Positions 16,445-26,923 are shown, counted from the first letter of the stretch. The stretch: 64,000 bases of DNA from Citrobacter freundii (GCF_029717145.1 NZ_CP099222.1:2294001-2358000), one strand, 5' to 3'. The notes: generated by a model not told the origin, from the letters alone. Program-made: numbers and translations.

Positions 16445-17632
16445 CTAAAATTGATAGCTGTAATTAACGCTGGCAAACCAAAGCCACGGTTTTTTATATT
16501 CGCCCGCAAAAGCATCTGATTTAACCTGAGAAGACTGCATATGCAAGTACTCCACGGCAAACCCAATATTACTGGCAGGTGTAATCTGGTATTGTGCCCC
16601 GGTGCCAAATCGCCATTCGTCGCCGGTAGGTAACGACAGAGCAACATCACTTTGTGTTTTGTACGGCGAACTGTCAAACGCAACTCCCGCATTAATTCGC
16701 CACTGCTCATCAGGGCGATACTGTACGCCTAACGCGGTATGCCATGTATCTCTCATACGATTGGCGTGTTCGTTCGATTGACCATTAACGGTTATTTGTG
16801 GGCTACCAAACTGACTCCAGTCCTGCCAGCCAAGATCGCCCATCACCGACCACTGCGTGTTGATATCGTGAACCAGACTCAACATCACCTGCTGTGGTGC
16901 ACGAACTTGTGCGGAGATCGGCAGGTCATACTCAACATTTGGCAGGTTTGGGAAACGCGCTTTTCCATCGATATTGAAATGATAATCGGTCTTACTGGTC
17001 CAGGTAATACCTGCTCGGGTGCGATCGGTTAAATCCATTAGCAAGCCAAGACGGTAATTCGTCGCCCAGTCATGATCGTTTTGTTTCTCATCATTACCCC
17101 CGACATTTCGGGTTAGCGACAGAAAACCATAGTTTAGCCCCACAGCCGCACCCACTGAGACTTTATCATTCAACTTCCAGGCCATCCCAGGGCTGAGGGT
17201 CATTGCTACCATCGTACTTTTTTTAATTAGCCGATCCCCTGCCCAGTTGCCAAAATCGATACCCAGTCCATAGTTGCCATATAATCCAATCCCCGCCGAA
17301 ACGGAATCACTGAGTTGCTGTGTATAAAACAGACTGGCATTAGGAAAAATTGTCATGACGTTGCCGGGGCTTTGTCGATCCGCCGATTCGTTATTCAACG
17401 AATAGGGAATATCTCCCCCCATTGCCTGCAATCCTGTGGTAACCATGTGGTCAGGTAAGCGAGTCATGCCTGCGGGGTTAGTGAATAGCGTTGACGCATC
17501 CTGGGCCCGGGCAGCCTGCCCGGCTCCCGCTAGCGCGGTATCCTCCGTACCTATTTCGTAAAAATAGAGCGCACTTGCATGACTGAGCGTTGAAAATAGC
17601 ATCCCGGAGATGAGAATGATTTTTTTCTTCAT
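16445..17632 (-). CDS. FadL/OmpP1-family outer-membrane transport protein
   Basis: A 395-residue outer-membrane barrel of the FadL/TodX group. Residues 1-19 are a signal peptide (MKKKIILISGMLFSTLSHA). The family hallmark follows: TALAGAGQAARAQDASTLFT and NPAGMTRLPDHM, the hatch region that plugs the barrel. The protein ends in VNYSYQF with the terminal Phe. FadL proteins carry hydrophobic molecules (fatty acids, aromatic compounds) across the outer membrane. It is transcribed away from the peroxidase gene, and an 849-base control region lies between them. A role in taking up a substrate or product of the peroxidase is only a suggestion. Confidence 0.88.
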   Translation of the reverse strand: MKKKIILISGMLFSTLSHASALYFYEIGTEDTALAGAGQAARAQDASTLFTNPAGMTRLPDHMVTTGLQAMGGDIPYSLNNESADRQSPGNVMTIFPNASLFYTQQLSDSVSAGIGLYGNYGLGIDFGNWAGDRLIKKSTMVAMTLSPGMAWKLNDKVSVGAAVGLNYGFLSLTRNVGGNDEKQNDHDWATNYRLGLLMDLTDRTRAGITWTSKTDYHFNIDGKARFPNLPNVEYDLPISAQVRAPQQVMLSLVHDINTQWSVMGDLGWQDWSQFGSPQITVNGQSNEHANRMRDTWHTALGVQYRPDEQWRINAGVAFDSSPYKTQSDVALSLPTGDEWRFGTGAQYQITPASNIGFAVEYLHMQSSQVKSDAFAGEYKKPWLWFASVNYSYQF

Positions 17633-18481
17633 TTGGTTACCTGCATTGATGGATAATCTTTTTGTGTAAGGAGTATGGCCAACAACGTGCCCGTCTCTCT
17701 AAAAACTATAGAGTTACCCCTCTGTTTCGCAAAGATTGTCTTATTGTTTTCGGTAACATCATAATCAGGGGACTGGCGTGGTGTCGTGACAAAATCGATC
17801 CAATATTAAATTTTCAAATTCAGTACTACGACTTCACTATTACAAAACACATTTAAATCATCTGTTTTACGTAGAGTATTAAGAATAAGACTACATTGAC
17901 GATCGTCACAGGGTTTGCATACCCTCAGTGGCTTAGTTTGTTAAATAATGACCAAAATGCTTAAAGAATCATAGGTCCTCATGCCTTACCACTCCTCAAT
18001 ACATATTGGTCTCTGAAGCATTATTTAATGGTGGGCACCAGCACCGCGCGGTGATAATTAACTCAAGTGTAAAGAAATGAAAATTTAATATTTTCATTAT
18101 AAAGTATGAGTGAAGTCGCCACAGGAAAATCCATAGTTATGATCATAACAAAAATGTCATGTGAGATAAAAACGCCACTTTTAACACTTGCGAAGACGTC
18201 GTCTTCGCAAAACTGTGTGCCCTGAGTATGTGATTAGATTCAATGGGTTAAAAATACTTCCATTTTTTCAAATCTAATCAATAAGTGAGGTGAATATATT
18301 AGCACGCAAACCAGGAGAATAACTTTAATAATGACGCCAGTATTTTAACTATTTGAAGAATGGAATCTGTACACGTAATAGCACACGAGAATCAAATAAG
18401 ACTCATTCTCATATCTGTTTTAGTTAGTAACAGAGATGACAGATGATAGCTAATCCAAAGTAAAGATAGGGGTAATTATTT
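17633..18481. promoter_or_regulatory. Long divergent control region before the RTX peroxidase gene
   Basis: 849 bases, strongly A+T-rich, with no convincing gene (a 64-codon frame at 17662 has no ribosome site and an implausible composition). Two dyads stand out: a 10-bp perfect inverted repeat, TTGCGAAGAC and GTCTTCGCAA at 18188-18210, and GAGAAT-N12-ATTCTC at 18387-18410. The second overlaps a weak Fur-like sequence. An A+T-rich long leader is typical of silenced, environmentally controlled genes. Confidence 0.5.
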
Positions 18482-21400
18482 ATGGCCTCACAATATGACT
18501 TTACTGTCACACTCCACGATCTCGCTTTTATTCTTAAGCAGATCAAAATATCTGAAGCAGCAACTAATCCGGATGGTTCGATCAATGGCGATGCCCTTCG
18601 AGAGTCAGTATCCAGCCCGCTATTACCCTATGGACTGCGCACGGTAGACGGTTCGTGGAATAGCCTTTTGCCCGGCCAAGAGTTATACGGCTCTGCCGAC
18701 CAGACAATGCCGAGGTTAACCGCATTGAATTGGCAGGATGCCGATGAGGGGTCCAGCTACTTCCAACTTGGCGGTACGGTTACTGATGCAGACCCCAGAA
18801 TCATCAGTAACTTGATTTCGGACCAAACAGCCTCTAACCCTGCCGCTCAGGAGGTGTTTGACGCATTAAAGGGTGTGCCTGGTGGTGGGACCATCACCGG
18901 GGAAGGCAATACCTTAACCATCCCTAACCAGTCTCCGGATGTGGGACTCTCCCCTGCTTTTAACGGCTGGATGACGTTCTTTGGTCAGTTTTTTGATCAC
19001 GGCCTGGATCTGATCCCCAAAGGTGGCAACGGGATTGTTTTCATTCCCTTGCAACCCGATGACCCGTTGTACGAGGAAGGTTCACCAACTAACTTTATGA
19101 TCCTAACCCGGGCCACGGTTGATAAAGACCGTGAAACGGTCAACACGACGACGCCATTTATTGATCAAAACCAAACCTACACCTCTCACCCTTCGCATCA
19201 GATTTTCATCCGTGAATACGTATTAATTGACGGTAAACCTGAGCCTACCGGTAATTTGTTGGGCGGTGCTAACGGTGGTCTGGCGACCTGGGCTGACGTC
19301 AAACAGCAGGCTGAGACCTTACTCGGTATTACACTTACCGACCAGGATGTCTTTAGTGTTCCACTGCTGGCGACCGACCGTTACGGTAATTTGATTTTAA
19401 GTGACAGCGGTAAAGTACAAATTGTCACTAAAGGTGGCCTGGTTGAGGCTAACGGTGGCGTATTACCCGCAGATACATTCCGGACGGGGCACGCGTTCCT
19501 CGATGATATTGCCCACACGGCTGCACCAAAAGCGGGTCTGGTCGCAGATGATGATGATGTCATTGGCGGCGAACAAGCTCCCGGAACGTATGATGATGAG
19601 CTTCTCGATCGCCACTTTATCACCGGCGACGGGCGTGGTAATGAAAACATTGGCCTGACTGCCGTCCATGCGGTGTTCCACAGCGAACATAACCGCCTGG
19701 TGGAACAATATAAAACCACCCTGCTGGAAACCGGCGATGTTGGCCTCATCAATCAGTGGTTGATGCCGAACCATCAAATAGAAGAGTTGCCCGCAGATAC
19801 CAGCACCCTGGTCTGGAATGGTGAGTACTTATTCCAGGCAGGACGTTTCTCTACGGAAATGCAGTACCAGCACCTGGTGTTCGAGGAATTTGCCCGTACA
19901 GTGCAGCCTGCCGTCGACCCGTTTGTCTTCTCTAACACGGCGGATATTAACCCGCTGATCTTTGCCGAGTTTGCACATGTGGTGTATCGCTTTGGCCACT
20001 CGATGCTAACAGAAACCGTGGCGCGTACCGATATCGACAACGAAAACGGCGATCTCGATTTAATTACTGCGTTCCTTAACCCGGTGGCATTTAATCAAAT
20101 CAACGGTGTGGGTGTTTCTGATGATGCGGCCATCGGCGCAATTGTTCGCGGCATGACGCGTCAGGTGGGCAACGAGATTGATGAGTTTATTACCGATGCC
20201 TTGCGCAATAACCTCATCGGGTTACCGCTGGACTTAGGTGCACTCAACATTGCGCGCGGTCGTGATACCGCAATGCCGACGCTGAACCAAGCTCGCGAGC
20301 AGTTCTTTGAACTCAGCGGTGACTCGCAGTTGCGCCCCTATACCAGTTGGGCCGATTTCACCACTTACCTGAAAAACCCGGCGTCCATTATTAACTTTAT
20401 GGCCGCCTACGGTCAGCATGAGCTGATCCTTAACGCCACCACGCTTGAAGGTAAACGCGCAGCGGTTAACTTCCTGTTGTTTGGCGATAAAAACAATGCC
20501 CCACCAGCAGATGCGCTCGATTTCTTCAACAGCACCAACTCATGGGCTACCAAAGAAACCGGCCTGAATATGGTCGATTTCTGGATCGGCGGCCTGGCCG
20601 AGCGCAAAAACGAATTTGGCGGCATGCTGGGTTCGACCTTCAACTTTGTGTTTGAAACGCAGATGGAAATGCTGCAGGACGGCGACCGGTTCTACTACCT
20701 GAGCCGTGTTCAGGGGCTGAACCTGCTCAATGAACTGGAGGCAAACTCGTTCTCCGCACTGGTGATGCGTAACAGCGACCTTGGCGAAGCGAATTCCTCT
20801 CACCTGCCCGCTAACCTGTTCCAGACGCCGGATCACATCTTCGAAGTCAACACCGTGTTGCAAATGGAAAGTGATCCAACATGGGGGAATCCGCTGAAAG
20901 ACCTGCTGACACCTTTGCTGGTGCGACGGGCTCCGGGGAATGATGTTGATGGTGATACCCATGCCGACGGCGGCTACCTGAAATACATCGGCGACGGACA
21001 TGTGGTACTCGGCGGCACTGCCGGAAACGACACGTTAATTGGTGGTAAAGGTATCGATAGCCTGTGGGGTGACGGCGGTGATGACCGTCTGGACGGTGGC
21101 GACGAAGCCGATGTGGTCCACGGTGGTGACGGCAATGACATTATTACCGACACCGGAACACCGGTTGGCGATGCTGATTTCCTGCACGGCGATGCCGGGC
21201 ATGATGTCATCTTCTCCGGTAACGGTAACGACCTGGTCTTTGGCGGCAGCGGTAGCGACTTCGTGGTGGTTGGCGAAGATGCACAGGAGGTCTTCGGCGG
21301 TCTGGATAACGACTTTGCGCTGGGCGGATCCGGGGCTGATACCCTGATGGGTAACGAAGGTGACGACTGGCTGGAAGGCGGCGACGGCTTCGACACGCTT

Positions 21401-23809
21401 GCCGGTGATAACTCTGAGCTGTTCTTCAACAGTACCATTATTGGTCATGATGTGCTGAACGGTCAGGGCAACGATACCGACTACGATGGTGAAGCTGGCG
21501 ACGATATTATGGTTCAGGGTGCGGGTATTCAACGCAACAATGGCATGGCCGGTTTCGACTGGGCAATCCATAAAGGCGACCCGAACGGTGCGAACTCCGA
21601 TCTCGGGATCCCGATTTTCGTTAATCAGCAGGAATTCATTCTGCGTGACCGCTTTGACCTGGTCGAAGGGCTTTCAGGATGGAAGCACAACGACATTTTG
21701 ACCGGCACGGAACAGCCGATCGGCACTGCGCCGGTTCAGGGCACCCCGCTCTCCAATAACCTGACGCAGGAAGGTGCGGACAGGATCAACGGCCTACAGT
21801 CCATTCTCGGCGTCGAGCGTTCCTCTAACCCGAATGCGGTGTTGCTGAATCCGGATGACGGCAGCGACATCATCCTCGGCGGTGGCGGCAGCGACCGTAT
21901 TATGGGTAAAGCGGGTAACGACATCATTGATGGCGATGCCTGGCTGAACGTGCGTATTGCCGTCACCGGCATGGCAGGACTCACCAGTGCAGAAAGCATG
22001 GCTGAGCTGAAGTCGTACATGCTGGCCGGCACCCTGAAACCGAACCAGTTGTCGATCGTGCGTGAGATCTTGCGTGAAGGTAACGGCACCGAAACTGACG
22101 TTGCGGTGTATCGCGATATCAGCACGAACTATGCCTTTACCCGTATGGCGGACGGTAGCCTTCGGGTCGACCACGCAACGCCGAATGCCGCCCTCAACCT
22201 GGATGACGGCACTGACCGCCTGCTGAATATCGAAAAACTGGAGTTTGGCGACGGTCAACAGCTGTGGGTCACCGCACAAAAAGCGACGGGTAACGTCAAC
22301 ATTAGCAGCGCGACACCTTCGGTCGGTGACTTGCTGCGCGTTAACGTGGCCAACTTACTGGATGGTAATGGACTCGCGGCAAATACGGTGATCACCATGA
22401 CCTGGCAGGCTCTGGTCAACGGACAATGGCGCGATCAGGCAACCGGCGTAGAGTTCAGAGTACCGGGCTCTATTCAGGGCGCTCCGCTGCGTGTGGTCGC
22501 CAGTTTTAACGACCAAATGGGCGATGCGGAAACCTTAGTCTCAGCACAAACCCAGGCCATTATGCCACGCAATCAGGCGACCACCGGCGCACCGGTGATT
22601 AACGACCTGACGCCGACTGAAAGCCTGACGTTGACCGCAGTGGTCTCCGGTATTGCCGACGCTGACGGTCTGAGTGGCGGCAACTTCAGCTACCAATGGC
22701 GAATGAGCTCCCCGACAGGGTTCATCAACATTGTTGGTGCAACATCGGCAACCTATACCCCAGGTCAGGCCGCTGTGGGACGCACGTTGCAGGTAGTGGT
22801 CACCGTCGTTGATGACGAAGGCAACCCCCCTGTTGTTCTGACATCAACCACCACTCAACCGGTGGGGGATCTGATTGTTGGTAATAACGGAAACAACACG
22901 CTGAACGGTACCGCATGGAGTGACATTCTGCGCGGTGAAAACGGCAATGACAATTTGTTTGGTGGTGCGGGTGATGACCTGCTGGTCGGAGGGGCCGGAA
23001 ACGACAGCCTGTCTGGTGACGCGGGACAAGACACGCTGCAAGGCGATGCCGGAGATGACCTCCTCGATGGTGGTTTGGGGGCAGATAGCATGACCGGGGG
23101 TGCCGGTAATGACACCTACATCGTGAATGACGTTGGTGATGTGGTGATCGAAGGTCTGAACGGCGGGACAGATGTGGTTCGCACCAGCCTCAGCAGCTAC
23201 GACATGACCGGTAACGTTGAAGAACTGGTGTTCACCGGCAGCGGCAGCTTTATCGGTACCGGTAATGGGCTCGCCAACATCATTACCGGTGGTGCGGGCA
23301 ACGATCAGCTGTTTGGTATGGGAGGCAACGATCAGCTGTTCGGTGGGATCGGGAATGACTTCCTGGATGGCGGAGACGGCAATGATAACCTGCAAGGTGG
23401 AAACGGCAACGACGTCATGATTGGCGGCGCGGGCGTCGATACCCTCACCGGCGGTAACGGTGACGACATCCTCAATGGTCAGGAAGGCAATGACAATCTG
23501 GATGGCGGTACCGGGAATGACATCTTCGCCTTTGCCGCCAACTTTGGGCGAGACCGCATCACCGGTTTTGACAGTAATCCTAATGGTGGTCAGGACTATC
23601 TTGACCTGGTTCAGTTGGGCATTAATGCGGGGAATTTTGCCAACAGCGTGTCCATCACCGGCAGCAACGGCAATACCATCGTGACTATCGGGGCTGACAA
23701 CATCACGTTGGTCGGCGTCAATTCAAGCACCGTCACGATAGGTGATTTTTATCTGGAAACGCCGAACACCCTTGCCAGTAATAACGGCAACGGTTCATTG
23801 ATCGTATAA
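18482..23809 (+). CDS. Secreted haem peroxidase with RTX calcium-binding repeats
   Basis: A 1775-residue protein. Residues about 140-700 are an animal-type (myeloperoxidase-like) haem peroxidase. The distal His173 lies in FFGQFFDHGLDLIP, the catalytic Arg385 in GDGRGNENIGLTAVH, SEHNRL follows, the proximal His506 is in VYRFGHSML, and LNIARGRDTAMPTLNQAR comes after. Residues 843-980 and about 1463-1686 are two blocks of RTX nonapeptides (GGxGxDxL) that fold on calcium. Two Ig-like segments (about 1290-1450) lie between. There is no N-terminal signal, and the C-terminus NGNGSLIV is a type I secretion signal. The transporter genes follow 10 bases later. Similar peroxidase-RTX proteins ('peroxicins', e.g. 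a Pseudomonas putida root-colonisation protein) are known; the substrate here is not. Confidence 0.93.
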   Translation: MASQYDFTVTLHDLAFILKQIKISEAATNPDGSINGDALRESVSSPLLPYGLRTVDGSWNSLLPGQELYGSADQTMPRLTALNWQDADEGSSYFQLGGTVTDADPRIISNLISDQTASNPAAQEVFDALKGVPGGGTITGEGNTLTIPNQSPDVGLSPAFNGWMTFFGQFFDHGLDLIPKGGNGIVFIPLQPDDPLYEEGSPTNFMILTRATVDKDRETVNTTTPFIDQNQTYTSHPSHQIFIREYVLIDGKPEPTGNLLGGANGGLATWADVKQQAETLLGITLTDQDVFSVPLLATDRYGNLILSDSGKVQIVTKGGLVEANGGVLPADTFRTGHAFLDDIAHTAAPKAGLVADDDDVIGGEQAPGTYDDELLDRHFITGDGRGNENIGLTAVHAVFHSEHNRLVEQYKTTLLETGDVGLINQWLMPNHQIEELPADTSTLVWNGEYLFQAGRFSTEMQYQHLVFEEFARTVQPAVDPFVFSNTADINPLIFAEFAHVVYRFGHSMLTETVARTDIDNENGDLDLITAFLNPVAFNQINGVGVSDDAAIGAIVRGMTRQVGNEIDEFITDALRNNLIGLPLDLGALNIARGRDTAMPTLNQAREQFFELSGDSQLRPYTSWADFTTYLKNPASIINFMAAYGQHELILNATTLEGKRAAVNFLLFGDKNNAPPADALDFFNSTNSWATKETGLNMVDFWIGGLAERKNEFGGMLGSTFNFVFETQMEMLQDGDRFYYLSRVQGLNLLNELEANSFSALVMRNSDLGEANSSHLPANLFQTPDHIFEVNTVLQMESDPTWGNPLKDLLTPLLVRRAPGNDVDGDTHADGGYLKYIGDGHVVLGGTAGNDTLIGGKGIDSLWGDGGDDRLDGGDEADVVHGGDGNDIITDTGTPVGDADFLHGDAGHDVIFSGNGNDLVFGGSGSDFVVVGEDAQEVFGGLDNDFALGGSGADTLMGNEGDDWLEGGDGFDTLAGDNSELFFNSTIIGHDVLNGQGNDTDYDGEAGDDIMVQGAGIQRNNGMAGFDWAIHKGDPNGANSDLGIPIFVNQQEFILRDRFDLVEGLSGWKHNDILTGTEQPIGTAPVQGTPLSNNLTQEGADRINGLQSILGVERSSNPNAVLLNPDDGSDIILGGGGSDRIMGKAGNDIIDGDAWLNVRIAVTGMAGLTSAESMAELKSYMLAGTLKPNQLSIVREILREGNGTETDVAVYRDISTNYAFTRMADGSLRVDHATPNAALNLDDGTDRLLNIEKLEFGDGQQLWVTAQKATGNVNISSATPSVGDLLRVNVANLLDGNGLAANTVITMTWQALVNGQWRDQATGVEFRVPGSIQGAPLRVVASFNDQMGDAETLVSAQTQAIMPRNQATTGAPVINDLTPTESLTLTAVVSGIADADGLSGGNFSYQWRMSSPTGFINIVGATSATYTPGQAAVGRTLQVVVTVVDDEGNPPVVLTSTTTQPVGDLIVGNNGNNTLNGTAWSDILRGENGNDNLFGGAGDDLLVGGAGNDSLSGDAGQDTLQGDAGDDLLDGGLGADSMTGGAGNDTYIVNDVGDVVIEGLNGGTDVVRTSLSSYDMTGNVEELVFTGSGSFIGTGNGLANIITGGAGNDQLFGMGGNDQLFGGIGNDFLDGGDGNDNLQGGNGNDVMIGGAGVDTLTGGNGDDILNGQEGNDNLDGGTGNDIFAFAANFGRDRITGFDSNPNGGQDYLDLVQLGINAGNFANSVSITGSNGNTIVTIGADNITLVGVNSSTVTIGDFYLETPNTLASNNGNGSLIV

Positions 23810-23819
23810 GGAGAAGACT

Positions 23820-25559
23820 ATGTCGCGCCAGCATACGCCAACAGAACTGAATGATGCATTAAAAGGAACGAAACCTACTTTTCTTATCCTGTTATTTTTT
23901 AGTTGTGTGATTAATATGCTTATGCTGGCGCCGGCAATTTATATGCTACAGGTTTATGACCGCGTTCTGGTGAGTAAAAACACCACCACGCTGTTAATGT
24001 TAACCTTACTCATTGTCGGTTTATATACTGTCATTGCCATGATTGAATCAGCCCGTGCTAAGGTCATGGTTCGTCTGGGAAATCGGCTGGATGTGAAGTT
24101 AAGCCAGCTGATTTTTAACTCGGCGTTTAAAAGAAAGATTGCCACCGGAGAGAACAATCCCGCGCAGTCAATAGCAGAACTTGACCAGGTTCGTCAGTTT
24201 CTTTCTGGCAATAGCCTGTTTGCTCTGCTGGATATTCCGTGGACCCCCATTTATTTATTCATCGCCTTTCTTGTCCACCCTTTATTGGGATATCTCTCCC
24301 TCGGCGGGATATCCATACTGTTTATTCTCACCATAGTGTCTGAATTATCGACGAAGCGACCTATTCAGCAAGCCCATGCGTTGACCATCAACAATGCCAC
24401 CAAACTCAATAAGCAGTTGCAAAACTCCGATGCCATTGAAGCGATGGGGATGCTCTCTACCCTCAAGTCCAACTGGCAAACCCAGCATGACAAGGTGCTG
24501 GTATTACAAACGCAGATCGCCGACAAAACGGCAGGATTAAGCAGTCTGAGCCGCTTCGTGCGAGTGTTATTGCAGTCCATCGCGCTGGGCGCCGGTGCGC
24601 TACTGGTGATCGGGGGACAAATTACCCCCGGCCTGATGATTGCCGCCTCGATTATTCTGGGGCGCGTTCTGAACCCGGTTGAACAGGTGATCGGCAGCTG
24701 GAAGCAGTTTGTGCAATTTCGCAGCGCGTGGCACCAGTTATCAAACCTGCTGAAGGAGTACCCGGCACCGAAAGATGTCCTGACTCTGCCAAAACCCAAA
24801 GGCAATATCAGCGTCGAAGCCGTCTTTGCGGCCGCCCCCGGTCAGCATACTCCGCTGCTACGCAATATTTCATTTCAGCTTGAACAAGGCGAAGTACTGG
24901 GGATTATTGGCCCGTCAGCCTCAGGCAAAACGTCGCTGGCTAAAGTGCTGGTCGGCGTGTGGAAACCGTTATCGGGTAAAGTCAGGCTCGACGGCGCGGA
25001 TATTTGTCAGTGGGATAAAGAACTGCTGGGTCCGTCCATCGGCTACCTTCCGCAGGATGTCGAACTGTTTGACGGCACAATCGCGCAAAACATTGCCCGT
25101 TTTACGAAAAATGACAGTGAACTTATCGTGACGGCCGCGCTGCTTGCGGGTGTGCACGAGATGATCCTGCGCCTGCCGCAGGGGTATGACACTTTACTGG
25201 GTTCAGGTGGATATCAATTATCAGGTGGTCAGCGTCAGCGTATCGGGCTGGCGCGCGCGGTGTATAACAACCCCGCATTTCTGGTCCTTGATGAGCCAAA
25301 CGCTAACCTGGATGATGCCGGTGAATTTGCCCTCATCAAGGCGATTAATACCCTCAGAACCCAGGGGCAAACCACCGTGATCATCTCCCATCGCCCCACG
25401 CTGCTCGGTGTGGTGAACAAGGTTTTACTGCTCAATGAAGGGGCTATCCAGGAGTTTGGTACCCGTGATCAGGTCTTTACCACGTTACGCCAGGCCAATG
25501 TATTAAAACCAGTGGCGACAGCGTCTTCATCCAACAATGAACAAAAACGCGAGGCATGA
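23820..25559 (+). CDS. Type I secretion ABC transporter (PrtD/HasD family)
   Basis: A 579-residue inner-membrane permease-ATPase. The N-terminal half has about six membrane helices (FLILLFFSCVINMLMLAPAI onwards). The ATPase half has Walker A GPSASGKTSL (near residue 362), signature LSGGQRQRIGLARA, Walker B LVLDEPNANLDD and the switch His in ISHRPT. The short N-terminus without a C39-like domain places it with PrtD/HasD/AprD exporters of RTX proteases. GGAGAAG lies upstream. It follows the RTX peroxidase by 10 bases and overlaps the adaptor gene by four bases, so cargo and exporter form one operon. No TolC-type gene is adjacent. Confidence 0.95.
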   Translation: MSRQHTPTELNDALKGTKPTFLILLFFSCVINMLMLAPAIYMLQVYDRVLVSKNTTTLLMLTLLIVGLYTVIAMIESARAKVMVRLGNRLDVKLSQLIFNSAFKRKIATGENNPAQSIAELDQVRQFLSGNSLFALLDIPWTPIYLFIAFLVHPLLGYLSLGGISILFILTIVSELSTKRPIQQAHALTINNATKLNKQLQNSDAIEAMGMLSTLKSNWQTQHDKVLVLQTQIADKTAGLSSLSRFVRVLLQSIALGAGALLVIGGQITPGLMIAASIILGRVLNPVEQVIGSWKQFVQFRSAWHQLSNLLKEYPAPKDVLTLPKPKGNISVEAVFAAAPGQHTPLLRNISFQLEQGEVLGIIGPSASGKTSLAKVLVGVWKPLSGKVRLDGADICQWDKELLGPSIGYLPQDVELFDGTIAQNIARFTKNDSELIVTAALLAGVHEMILRLPQGYDTLLGSGGYQLSGGQRQRIGLARAVYNNPAFLVLDEPNANLDDAGEFALIKAINTLRTQGQTTVIISHRPTLLGVVNKVLLLNEGAIQEFGTRDQVFTTLRQANVLKPVATASSSNNEQKREA

Positions 25560-26896
25560 AGATGAAAAAGAATACAAAAGGTTCTGGAAATCCGGGGTCT
25601 TCAGGTGTGGATACCAATATCTGGGCACCGATTGTTCGGGGAATCGTCGTCATCGTGCTCGGCGTTGGCGGCTTTCTGCTCTGGGCGGTACAAGCGCCGT
25701 TGGATGCCGGGGTGGTCGCGGATGGCACGGTGACGGTATCAAGCAACCGGAAAACAATTCAACATCTGAGCGGCGGACGTGTAACGGATATCTTCGTTAA
25801 AGAAGGTGACCAGGTCAAAAAAAATCAGGTCCTCGTCCGTCTGGATAAAATGCAGCTCGATATGCGTTTCAGTGCCTTAAACGCGCAGTATATTTCGGCA
25901 AAAAGTATTGAAGACCGGCTGATGGCAGAGCGAGACGGCCTGGAGGAGATTGCCTTCAATAGCGCGCTGACTCAGCAATTTTCCGGGAATAAACGTCTGA
26001 CAGAAGTCAGAAATTTGCAGGCCAAACTCTTTGATACCCGGCGTAAAACGATTCAGGATGAATTGTCGATGATTCAGGAAACGCTTGATGGCCTGATCGG
26101 GCAGACAGAAAATCTCAACAAAATAAAAGGTTATCGCGATCATCAGTTCACGCTGATTAACCGCGAGCTCGGCGCAATTCGTGCATTGAGTGAAAAAAAC
26201 TACTACCCGAAAGCGCAATTACTGGTGCTTGAACGTGAGGCCGCTGAAATCTCCAGCAGTGTATCCGAAGATATTCTGAACATTGCCAAACTCAAATCTC
26301 AGCAAAATGAGTTGAAAATCAAAGCATATCAGGCGCGTCATCAATACCTGCGTGAGGTAGAGTCTGAACTGACCGAAAACCAAAAAGAAGTCGCCATGCT
26401 GGAAGATGAACTGGTATCTACCCGTCATGAGCTGGATAACACAGAAATTCGCTCCCCCATTAACGGTGTGGTACTGGACGTTAAGGTCAGTACCGTTGGC
26501 GGTGTAATTCAACCGGGCGAACATCTGATGGATATTGTTGCCGCCGGACAACCGATGCAAATCGATGCCAAAATACCGGTACATGCCATTGATAAACTGG
26601 CGCCAGGGTTAACCGTGGACGTCCTGTTCCCGGCACTTAACCACGCGTTGCTGCCGTCAGTACCTGCGCATGTGTTAACCGTCTCCGCTGACCGGTTAAT
26701 TGATGAAGCCACTCAACAGCCTTATTACCTCGCCGAAGTGCAGGTTTCCTCTGAAGGTGCGCGCTTGCTGGGTGATTACAAGATTAAAGCCGGGATGCCC
26801 GCCAGCGTAACGATAAAAACCGGCGAGCGGACATTTTTAAGCTACCTGTTTAAACCCTTACTCGCCCGTCTGGAACTGGCGTTTAAAGAATACTGA
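25556..26896 (+). CDS. Type I secretion membrane fusion protein (HlyD/PrtE family)
   Basis: A 446-residue periplasmic adaptor with one N-terminal membrane helix (about residues 22-42, IVRGIVVIVLGVGGFLLWAV), a lipoyl half-motif, a long coiled coil (about 100-300), the returning lipoyl motif (EIRSPINGVVLDVKVSTVGG) and a beta-barrel. It links the ABC transporter to an outer-membrane channel, presumably TolC encoded elsewhere. The ATG overlaps the stop of the ATPase gene (ATGA). It ends the secretion operon; a hairpin at 26924-26949 may terminate it. Confidence 0.95.
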   Translation: MKMKKNTKGSGNPGSSGVDTNIWAPIVRGIVVIVLGVGGFLLWAVQAPLDAGVVADGTVTVSSNRKTIQHLSGGRVTDIFVKEGDQVKKNQVLVRLDKMQLDMRFSALNAQYISAKSIEDRLMAERDGLEEIAFNSALTQQFSGNKRLTEVRNLQAKLFDTRRKTIQDELSMIQETLDGLIGQTENLNKIKGYRDHQFTLINRELGAIRALSEKNYYPKAQLLVLEREAAEISSSVSEDILNIAKLKSQQNELKIKAYQARHQYLREVESELTENQKEVAMLEDELVSTRHELDNTEIRSPINGVVLDVKVSTVGGVIQPGEHLMDIVAAGQPMQIDAKIPVHAIDKLAPGLTVDVLFPALNHALLPSVPAHVLTVSADRLIDEATQQPYYLAEVQVSSEGARLLGDYKIKAGMPASVTIKTGERTFLSYLFKPLLARLELAFKEY

Positions 26897-26923
26897 TCGC
26901 CAATTCATTACCCTGACAGGAAC

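Noticed and set aside
17662..17856. 64-codon ORF in the peroxidase control region
   Set aside because: No ribosome site, odd composition, no domain; probably chance in A+T-rich DNA.
22844..23395. 183-codon minus-strand ORF opposite the RTX repeats, plus several like it (19381-19777, 21035-21571, 21794-22279)
   Set aside because: The repeating glycine-aspartate codons leave the other frames open by chance. The translated sequences are low-complexity and lack start signals.
22880..23540. Regularly spaced short DNA repeats resembling a CRISPR or satellite array
   Set aside because: They encode RTX nonapeptides (GGxGxDxL) in frame; the spacing is 27 bases and the 'spacers' are not unique.
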